Assembly (NCBI GenBank): GCA_024276335.1
Contig: JAJRXL010000095.1
Location: 1 to 11,780 of the forward strand
Source of the DNA: Bacteroidota bacterium
GTDB taxonomy: Bacteria > Bacteroidota > Ignavibacteria > SZUA-365 > JAADGX01
Length of the DNA: 11,780 nucleotides
Direction: 5' to 3'
In this document: one piece after another, positions 6,075-11,780 of the stretch
How positions within the stretch are numbered: position 1 is the stretch's first letter
How the letters are laid out: every line of letters begins with the position of its first letter
Notes under the pieces: model-generated
What the model was told of the DNA's origin: nothing
Database searches by the model: none
The model's input: the letters and a program-made list of their open reading frames with translations, nothing else
Program-made: the position numbers and the translations under genes

Positions 6075-6632
6075 ATGAATACAGCAATAGATTACATCGG
6101 AGCAATGCTGATAGGAGGGATCGTTCTCCTCTCGCTGCTTGCGGCCACGCAGTTCCAGAGCGGGCAACAGGCGCGCTCCACGCTGGAAACGATATCACAG
6201 GATCATCTCAACTACTTCTACGAGATGTTCAATTTCGACATCACGAAAGCCGGATACAACGTCCCGTCCGATCCGGCTGTGCTCCAGGCGGACTCCAACG
6301 CGATTACGTTTCTTGCCGACCTGGAGGATGACGGCACCGTCGATACCGTGCGTTACTACGTGGGAACGATCGACGACTACAGTTGGACGGACAACCCCGA
6401 CGACTTTCCGGTATATCGTCAGATCAATAGCGAAGACCCCGTTCCCTGGGGTACAGGCATCACCGTTTTTCGTCTCCACTACTATGATGGAGACGGAGTC
6501 GAGACAAGCACCCTTGCCGACATAAAGGGAATCGGCCTGGAGATTCTCACCCAGAGCCCTCAGGCGTACGACGGCGACTACGGAGGAGCATATGCCAGCG
6601 TTACGTTTTATCCCATGAACCTGAATTTATAA
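6075..6632 (+). CDS. PilW/GspJ-like minor pilin
   Basis: The 185-residue protein has an N-terminal hydrophobic helix (about 8-26, beginning at IGAMLIGGIV) and then a globular domain. The motif FNFDITKAGYN (about 53-63) closely resembles the LxxDIRxAGY motif of PilW/GspJ-type minor pseudopilins, which lie near the pilus tip and help start fibre assembly. No Cys is present. The start is supported by GGAGG six bases upstream (6064-6068). A Gly at position 9 (YIG-AML) could be a prepilin-peptidase site, unlike the MG start of its neighbours; Asp6 lies before it rather than Glu at mature +5. Its position between PilV-like and PilX-like genes supports the call. Confidence 0.75.
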   Translation: MNTAIDYIGAMLIGGIVLLSLLAATQFQSGQQARSTLETISQDHLNYFYEMFNFDITKAGYNVPSDPAVLQADSNAITFLADLEDDGTVDTVRYYVGTIDDYSWTDNPDDFPVYRQINSEDPVPWGTGITVFRLHYYDGDGVETSTLADIKGIGLEILTQSPQAYDGDYGGAYASVTFYPMNLNL

Positions 6633-6676
6633 CGAGATGAGAACTGGCAGTATTCACATAACGAAGGAGGTACAGC

Positions 6677-8587
6677 ATGGGTAGGATGGTTATAGTTCTC
6701 GTGGTGAGCATGGGCGTCGTTTTCAGTACGGGCAACATGAATATGATGACGAACGATCTCGCGGCCACCGAGAACGCAGTTGAAGCGTACAGCAAAACAC
6801 TCGCGCAGAACATCGCGAACAGCGGGGTCGAGCTTGCGCTGAGTAAAATGACATTGGACCCCAGGTGGAAAACCGGTTGGGGCTCCAAGGTAATGGCACA
6901 GGGTTACAACAAAGTGACGATCATTCCGGTCGACAACGAACACAAGCGAGTATACTCCCTCGGCGTGTTCAACCGGATCGACCACGTCGTCAAGGCACTG
7001 GTGCAAAAACAGGGACCCCTGACCTACGTGGAGGGCGCTATCACTATCGCCAGCGACAAGACGCAGTTCGAGATTAACGGCAACTCGTATCGCATCGATG
7101 GCAAAGACAACCAGCCCGGCGGAGGCATGGGAAGCGGTGACCCGGTACTGGGAATTGCCGTGCGAACCAACGGCATGGTCTCCAGCCTGGTCAACAGCCT
7201 GTCACGGCAACAGAAGGACAACATCACCGGCAGTACCAGCGCACCAAGCATAGCCAAGTACCAGAAAAACTGGGACGTCAATGGCATCGCGGCCCTGTGG
7301 AAGCAGCGCGCCACACGCACGCTGTCGGGAACCAAGTACACGGGCAACACGACCTACGGGACACTCAGTAACCCGGAAATCGTGTACTCCGATCACAGTA
7401 TCGAATTCGGTGGCAATATACGCGGTGCGGGCATCCTTATCGTGGAAGGCAACCTGACGCTGAAAGGGAATTTCTACTGGGAAGGAATCATCATCAGCAC
7501 CGGCGGTACCTTCATGGTGAGCAGTGGAAATCCCCGTGTTTACGGTGCGATACTGATCACCGGCGAAGGCGACGACGGTGAAGATGAAGAGTTCCAGGAT
7601 GCGAACGGCGACCCCACCGATCCCGGTCTTCCCGGCGGGCATTTCGACGTCGATATTTTCGACCGGCCGACAACGAAGGAGCTCTTTCACCAGCACCAGT
7701 GGGACGATAAATACGGCCCCACGCTGGACATTCTCAACGATCGCCTGTTGTTGTTCCGACGAATTATAGGAAGCAAGCAAAACCTGAGCATCCGGTTCCG
7801 TCACGCGGATAAAGCGTCCGGACGCTACCAGATCATCGCCGAAGACCAAAATATCGACGTCTCCGGCTCCGATTTCACCCGTAACGGATCGTCGGATTTC
7901 TTTGTCGCCACCGGTCTCAACAACATTACCCGGTTTAGAATCACCCTCGATAACCTAAGCATCATGCGAGGGACCGAACCTAAAGTCGTTCAGAACGATG
8001 TCTCACTCCGCGACAATTCCTTTACCGTCTTTGTGTACGACCAGTTCGGAAACTTCGTGTGGGAAATGCCGCTTTACCACCACATCAAGAAGGACAAGGG
8101 CGACAAGGATAGTAACGACAACGGCTCCGGACATGGCATGGGCGGTGGCTCGGATAACGACAATGATAAGTGCGGAGGCGGAGGCAGAGGCGGAGGCATG
8201 GGTATGGGAAGTGGCGGTCACGGCAGAATGGACCACAGCGGAGGATCCGACCCGAACGGATGCTGCTGCTGCATGGGAATGCACGAAAGCATGCATGGTA
8301 GCGGATGCAAGGACAAAGATAAAGACAAGGATAAAGATAAAGACAAGGATGGGTGCAAGGACAAGGATAAAGACAAGGATGGATGTAAGGACAAGGATAA
8401 AGACAAGGACAAAGATAAGGATGAAGACAAAGACAAGGACAAAGATGAAGAAGGCTCCGGGTCCGATACCGAAACGACGATACGTATCAACGGCAATCCC
8501 GGTTTCTATTACTCGGAGACCGCCATTAACACCGTCCTGGACAAACTGAACCTGGTCGAGTGGAGAATTGTCAAGTACTACGAATAA
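6677..8587 (+). CDS. PilX-like minor pilin / tip protein with large low-complexity insert
   Basis: The protein is 636 residues, much longer than PilX (about 200). It starts MGRMVIVLVVSMGVVF with a hydrophobic helix, then an Ala/Asn-rich helix (AQNIANSGVELALSKM) as in PilX-type proteins. Residues 235-295 are a glycine-punctuated beta region (GAGILIVEGNLTLKGNF, then a second such turn), and the end (604-636) is GNPGFYYSETAI followed by a closing strand. Between them is an insert of about 305 residues: an acidic stretch, a beta-rich part (about 360-465), a Gly/Met/His/Cys-rich part (about 485-544) and a Lys-Asp repeat (545-590). All eight cysteines of the protein (499, 529-532, 544, 560, 570) are in the insert. 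AAGGAGG lies six bases before the ATG. It probably sits at or near the pilus tip and may bind ions or a surface; that role is inferred. Confidence 0.75.
   Translation: MGRMVIVLVVSMGVVFSTGNMNMMTNDLAATENAVEAYSKTLAQNIANSGVELALSKMTLDPRWKTGWGSKVMAQGYNKVTIIPVDNEHKRVYSLGVFNRIDHVVKALVQKQGPLTYVEGAITIASDKTQFEINGNSYRIDGKDNQPGGGMGSGDPVLGIAVRTNGMVSSLVNSLSRQQKDNITGSTSAPSIAKYQKNWDVNGIAALWKQRATRTLSGTKYTGNTTYGTLSNPEIVYSDHSIEFGGNIRGAGILIVEGNLTLKGNFYWEGIIISTGGTFMVSSGNPRVYGAILITGEGDDGEDEEFQDANGDPTDPGLPGGHFDVDIFDRPTTKELFHQHQWDDKYGPTLDILNDRLLLFRRIIGSKQNLSIRFRHADKASGRYQIIAEDQNIDVSGSDFTRNGSSDFFVATGLNNITRFRITLDNLSIMRGTEPKVVQNDVSLRDNSFTVFVYDQFGNFVWEMPLYHHIKKDKGDKDSNDNGSGHGMGGGSDNDNDKCGGGGRGGGMGMGSGGHGRMDHSGGSDPNGCCCCMGMHESMHGSGCKDKDKDKDKDKDKDGCKDKDKDKDGCKDKDKDKDKDKDEDKDKDKDEEGSGSDTETTIRINGNPGFYYSETAINTVLDKLNLVEWRIVKYYE
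8309..8446 (+). repeat. Lys-Asp coding tandem repeat
   Basis: A run of 46 codons consists almost only of AAG/AAA and GAC/GAT (Lys-Asp), interrupted by two Gly-Cys pairs and one Glu. It has a 6-base unit and a higher 30-base period (for example 8354-8383 against 8384-8413, each starting Cys-Lys-Asp). The strand is nearly all purine. Such tracts change length easily by slippage; whole 6-base steps keep the frame. Confidence 0.9.
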
Positions 8588-8595
8588 TATCACGA

Positions 8596-9978
8596 ATGGA
8601 AGAAATGAGAACTTCTGATCAACATACCGAACCCGCTCGAGGCGTCGAAGAAACGGCGCACAGCCTGGCCGCACCTGAAAACGAAGCCGCCGCGAACCAG
8701 GCAGAAACGGATTACCACGAAGGGAACGGATTGTCCTGGCGACAAGCGCTTTCGATTCTCGATGAAATCAACAGCCGGCTGCCGTCCTATTTGCACGGTG
8801 TCGAACGCCTGGACATGATCTCCCGCATCGTGGCTTCTTTCAGTCACGAACACCGACAGGTCGTTCGCCTGTTCATGACCAGGGTGCTGTACGAACTGCG
8901 CAGGCTCGAAGGCTCGGATGTTGATCTCGGTTCTCACGGCGCCACGGGTAAAATCTGGTTCCGCATTCACGGGGAGAAACAGCCGGTTGACAGTCTCCCG
9001 CCTCTTCCCGGATCGCACGCCGATATTTTCATCATGGCGCTGCTGACGGAAAACCAGCGAACGTTGCTTCTGAAAAAGCGAAGCCTGGACTTCTCGTACG
9101 AGACACATTTCAACTCGAGCCGCCAACGATACCGGGCCACGGCCTATTTCGACCTGGAAGCCCTGGCGTTGAACATGCGCGCCATCAACGCCACGGTATT
9201 TCCTTTCAGCGTGTACGGGTTCCATCCCGCCGTCGCCCGCATGATGAGCCTGGAACATACCAAGGAAGGGCTCATTCTCATCACCGGTATCACGGGCTCC
9301 GGCAAGAGCACCACGCTCGATGCCATCATCGACATGAACAACCGGCGCACCCAGAGTCACATCATTATCATCGGGGCGCCGATCGAATACATCCATACAC
9401 CGATGCGATCGATCGTCCGGCACCGGGAAGTCGGGTTGGACGTATTATCGTTCAAAGAAGGGACGGTCCAGGCCCTGCGGCAGGATCCGGATATCGTGGT
9501 TATCGGCGAGATGCGGGACCCGGAGACGATCATGGCGGCGCTGGAAATCACCGATTCCGGGCACAAGGTTTTTTCGACGTTGCACACCTCGTCCGCCGTG
9601 GAAAGCATAGACCGGATCGTGGCCGAGTGCCCGGTGAACGAACAGGAACGGGTGCGGCTCCGCCTGGCCGACGTCTTGCGCGTCATCGTTTCGCAGAAGC
9701 TCCTCCCCTCCACCGACGGCAAGCGTGTGCTGGCCACCGAGATCGTCAACGTGACGGCTCCCGTCAGGGCGGCAATCAAGAACGGCAACACGGGCGAAAT
9801 TTATCAGATGATCACGGAAGGGAGCCAACACGGGATGCACACGATGGAGCAGGACTTGAGACGACTGGTAAAAAAACACATTATCCGGCCGGAAGACGCT
9901 ATGAACTACGCGAACAACAAGAAACGAATGCATCAACTTCTTAATACAAAGAACCTGATTAGCGAGGCAATGCCATGA
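8596..9978 (+). CDS. pilT: PilT-like ATPase with altered Asp box
   Basis: The 460-residue cytoplasmic ATPase has an extra N-terminal part of about 110 residues rich in Ala/Glu before the PilT-like core. Walker A is GITGSGKST (231-239, K237), with Ile in place of the usual Pro. The Asp box reads IIIIGAPIEY where the family has IxIEDPIE, so Gly260 and Ala261 replace the Glu-Asp pair. Walker B is DPDIVVIGEMRD (297-308, E305), and the His box is GHKVFSTLHTSS (H323, H330). The C-terminal part follows PilT closely (SQKLLP, HGMHTMEQ) and lacks the zinc cysteines of PilB. The likely role is pilus retraction or disassembly. ATG 8596 is chosen because the upstream GTG at 8560 lies within the PilX-like gene; ATG 8605 is an alternative. 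Its end overlaps the next gene (ATGA at 9975). Confidence 0.88.
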   Translation: MEEMRTSDQHTEPARGVEETAHSLAAPENEAAANQAETDYHEGNGLSWRQALSILDEINSRLPSYLHGVERLDMISRIVASFSHEHRQVVRLFMTRVLYELRRLEGSDVDLGSHGATGKIWFRIHGEKQPVDSLPPLPGSHADIFIMALLTENQRTLLLKKRSLDFSYETHFNSSRQRYRATAYFDLEALALNMRAINATVFPFSVYGFHPAVARMMSLEHTKEGLILITGITGSGKSTTLDAIIDMNNRRTQSHIIIIGAPIEYIHTPMRSIVRHREVGLDVLSFKEGTVQALRQDPDIVVIGEMRDPETIMAALEITDSGHKVFSTLHTSSAVESIDRIVAECPVNEQERVRLRLADVLRVIVSQKLLPSTDGKRVLATEIVNVTAPVRAAIKNGNTGEIYQMITEGSQHGMHTMEQDLRRLVKKHIIRPEDAMNYANNKKRMHQLLNTKNLISEAMP

Positions 9979-11621
9979 AACTGATTCAACCGCGATCCGA
10001 GACATGCATCGGGCTCTCCATCGAAGGAGACCTGTTGCGCCTGGCGGTGGTGACGCGGGCGGGCTCCAAGATCCTGGTCCGGGAATTGGCCTCCCAGTCT
10101 ATTTCCATCAGCCATGCGGTAAAGGCGGGTTCCGGCGACGACGAGGAATTCGATTTTCTCGATGTATCCGAGGACGAAGTGGCGGACGATCACGAGATTA
10201 TCGACTTCCTGCACGCGCACTACGTCAAGCGAGCTCCCCTTGCCATCAGTTACGGCGAACCCGTAACACAGACGTTCCTCATTAACATCAATAAGAAGGA
10301 CAACAACGCGAAGATCCTCAAGAAGATCCTCGCGGATGTCCAGCAAAGCCACAACGTCGAACTCTCCTCCGACATGGCGGACTACGCCCGAACGACTTCT
10401 TCGTCGGCCGTGGCTGCTGCCCGCCTGGAAGCATTGCCGTACCTGGAAACGTTCATGCTGCCCAAGGGCGGAGAACGTCGGGCCACGCAAATCGGGTTCA
10501 TCACTACAAATGACATTGCGCTCATCAATCTCGTTCGGGTGCATTTCCGCTTCAAGGACGGGGAAATTACACACGTCATCCACGTCGGAAAGGATGAAAC
10601 CCGTCTTTATATCATGCGGGGAACCGAACTCCTGCACATTGCCCCGCCTATCATGCAAGGCTCCCGCGACCGGAATATCGTCTCCCTGCTTATCAACCGG
10701 ATCGAACTGGCGGCGGATAACGCGGGCTACCCCAACCCGGACCATATCGTCCTGAGCGGCGATGCGGAACAGATCGGGTTGAAATCCGCGCTCCGCTCGT
10801 TCAATGACGAGGTCATTTTTCACACGCTCTCCCGCCTCCGCGTCCGGCACGGCGACGACGAGCGCATCGACGATCTCCACGAATACGTTCTGCCGATCTC
10901 GGTAGCCTGGCAACAGTTGCAACCGAAGAACCCGCACTTCTACCGCATCAACCTGATGCCCGAGCGGATCAAGGATGAACTTAATAAAGCGAAAATCGCC
11001 TGGCACGGACTGCTCCTTATCCTCGCGCTGTTCGTCACCACGACGTTCCTGACCATCCAGGGACTTCAGCAACAGGCGGAACTGGCCTCGGAGCAGGCCA
11101 GCCTGGCATTCGAGAAACAGCAAATCGAGCTCCAGCAGGAAGTCGTGCAGAGGATCCAGGCCCTGGAAGAGCGGTCGCAGCAAGTCCGAAACGCGACGAC
11201 GACGCTGGATACCCTCCTGGTCGGGGCGGAAATCTGGAGCGAGACGTTGGATACCCTCATTACCGGCGTGGGCGCCCTTCGCTCCATGTGGATCAGCGAG
11301 ATCAAGCCCATCGAGAACGGGATCAAGGTCGGCGGCTACTCCCTGAACCGCCCCAACATTCCCGCGCTCACCAAGTTGATCGGCGACGCCAAGATCCAGG
11401 AAGTTGCGACGCAGGTCATCGGAGAGAAGTCGAAGGTTTACCGGTTCGACATGAACCTGGAAATCCCCCCGTCTTCGCCCTACGGCGAATCCGCCGCCGC
11501 CCGCTGGCACAGGCGCATCTCGTCACGTTCCGGGATGTCGACCGGGCTGCCCGGCAACGCGGTTCCCGATCAGAACGCGGCTCCGGACGGGGAATCTCAC
11601 CCGAAGGAAGGAGGTAAGTGA
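9975..11621 (+). CDS. pilM: PilM-PilN fusion, alignment-complex protein
   Basis: The 548-residue protein joins two parts normally encoded by separate T4P genes. Residues 1-315 look like the actin-like PilM fold (IHVGKDETRLYIMRG and HIVLSGDAE match its second-half motifs), with a degenerate first phosphate loop (GLSIEGD in place of GIDIGSS) and an acidic insert near 52-74. Residues 325-329 are INLMP, the short motif by which PilN's cytoplasmic tail binds PilM, followed by ER. A TM helix (342-361), a Gln/Glu-rich coiled coil (about 365-411) and a ferredoxin-like periplasmic domain (about 412-495) follow as in PilN. The last 53 residues are Ser/Pro/Gly-rich and probably disordered. The order resembles GspL of T2SS. 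It overlaps the ATPase gene by 4 bases and the PilO-like gene by one. Confidence 0.85.
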   Translation: MKLIQPRSETCIGLSIEGDLLRLAVVTRAGSKILVRELASQSISISHAVKAGSGDDEEFDFLDVSEDEVADDHEIIDFLHAHYVKRAPLAISYGEPVTQTFLININKKDNNAKILKKILADVQQSHNVELSSDMADYARTTSSSAVAAARLEALPYLETFMLPKGGERRATQIGFITTNDIALINLVRVHFRFKDGEITHVIHVGKDETRLYIMRGTELLHIAPPIMQGSRDRNIVSLLINRIELAADNAGYPNPDHIVLSGDAEQIGLKSALRSFNDEVIFHTLSRLRVRHGDDERIDDLHEYVLPISVAWQQLQPKNPHFYRINLMPERIKDELNKAKIAWHGLLLILALFVTTTFLTIQGLQQQAELASEQASLAFEKQQIELQQEVVQRIQALEERSQQVRNATTTLDTLLVGAEIWSETLDTLITGVGALRSMWISEIKPIENGIKVGGYSLNRPNIPALTKLIGDAKIQEVATQVIGEKSKVYRFDMNLEIPPSSPYGESAAARWHRRISSRSGMSTGLPGNAVPDQNAAPDGESHPKEGGK

Positions 11622-11780
11622 TGCCGTACGCGATACGACATTCCATTGTCCTGTTTATCCTCCTGGTCCTCATCGGAAGCGGTGGGGGAGCCTACGTGTT
11701 TTGGTACCAGGCCGACAAGATCGACGAGGTCAAGAAGGAACGCGAGGAAATACGCGATCAACTGGGTAACGTCGAGGAAT
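11621..11780 (+). CDS. pilO: PilO-like inner-membrane protein (5' part)
   Basis: Only 53 codons are in the window and the frame is open to its end. The product has a short cytoplasmic start, one TM helix (about residues 9-29, SIVLFILLVLIG), and then a charged coiled-coil beginning (KIDEVKKEREEIRDQL), which is the PilO/GspM layout. The start is fixed by GGAGG at 11610-11614 with six bases to ATG and overlaps the previous stop as TGATG. Its place directly after PilM-N matches the usual pilM-N-O order. Sequence alone is too short for a family match; the call rests mainly on position and topology. Confidence 0.7.
   Translation, partial: MPYAIRHSIVLFILLVLIGSGGGAYVFWYQADKIDEVKKEREEIRDQLGNVEE

Noticed and set aside
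8309..8446. CRISPR-like array
   Set aside because: The repeats are 6-base coding repeats with no unique spacers and lie inside an open frame; they encode Lys-Asp.
9933..11510. 525-codon open frame on the minus strand
   Set aside because: It lies wholly antisense to the PilM-PilN gene (and the end of the PilT-like gene), has no recognisable domain, and is explained by the codon bias of the sense genes.

Overview
The window holds most of a divergent type IV pilus (T4P) / type II-secretion-like gene cluster, entirely on the + strand, preceded by a two-component regulatory pair. DNA is moderately GC-rich and genes are tightly packed, with ATGA or TGATG stop-start overlaps and a very uniform Shine-Dalgarno layout (GGAGG, 6-7 bases, ATG). 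The host cannot be named from the sequence. A TATATTTG promoter element resembling the Bacteroidota-type TAnnTTTG motif, together with the pilin style (Met-Gly start followed directly by the hydrophobic segment), hints at the wider Fibrobacterota-Chlorobiota-Bacteroidota (FCB) group. Strong SD sites argue against a typical Bacteroidota genome. This placement is inference.

Region 1 (1-1433): the 3' end of an OmpR/PhoB-type response regulator and a complete two-TM histidine kinase, overlapping by 4 bases. Region 2 (1434-1769): a 336-bp AT-rich regulatory gap with two closely similar 13-bp dyads 32 bp apart, a third dyad of the same 5-3-5 architecture, a long-loop inverted repeat, a candidate promoter and two hairpins in the predicted 5' leader of the pilin mRNA. 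Region 3 (1770-5401): major pilin-like protein, a PilC/GspF-type platform protein split into two overlapping reading frames, and a PilB/GspE-type assembly ATPase. Region 4 (5404-8587): a possible small gene, then three minor-pilin-like genes in an order recalling pilV-pilW-pilX; the first is interrupted by an in-frame TAG and the third carries a roughly 305-residue insert with a Gly/Met/His/Cys-rich segment and a Lys-Asp repeat. Region 5 (8596-11780): a PilT-like ATPase with an altered Asp box, a PilM-PilN fusion and the start of a PilO-like gene that runs off the window.

Together the genes make most of a pilus machine: pilin and minor pilins form the fibre, the PilB-like ATPase drives assembly through the PilC-like platform, the PilT-like ATPase is placed for retraction, and PilM-N plus PilO form the inner-membrane alignment complex. 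Prepilin peptidase and the PilQ secretin are not in view. The most notable points are the split platform gene, the amber codon inside the PilV-like gene, the missing acidic pair in the PilT-like Asp box, the fused PilM-PilN, the short Met-Gly leaders, the Cys/Lys-Asp insert in the PilX-like protein, and the dyad-rich pilin promoter region beside the two-component genes.
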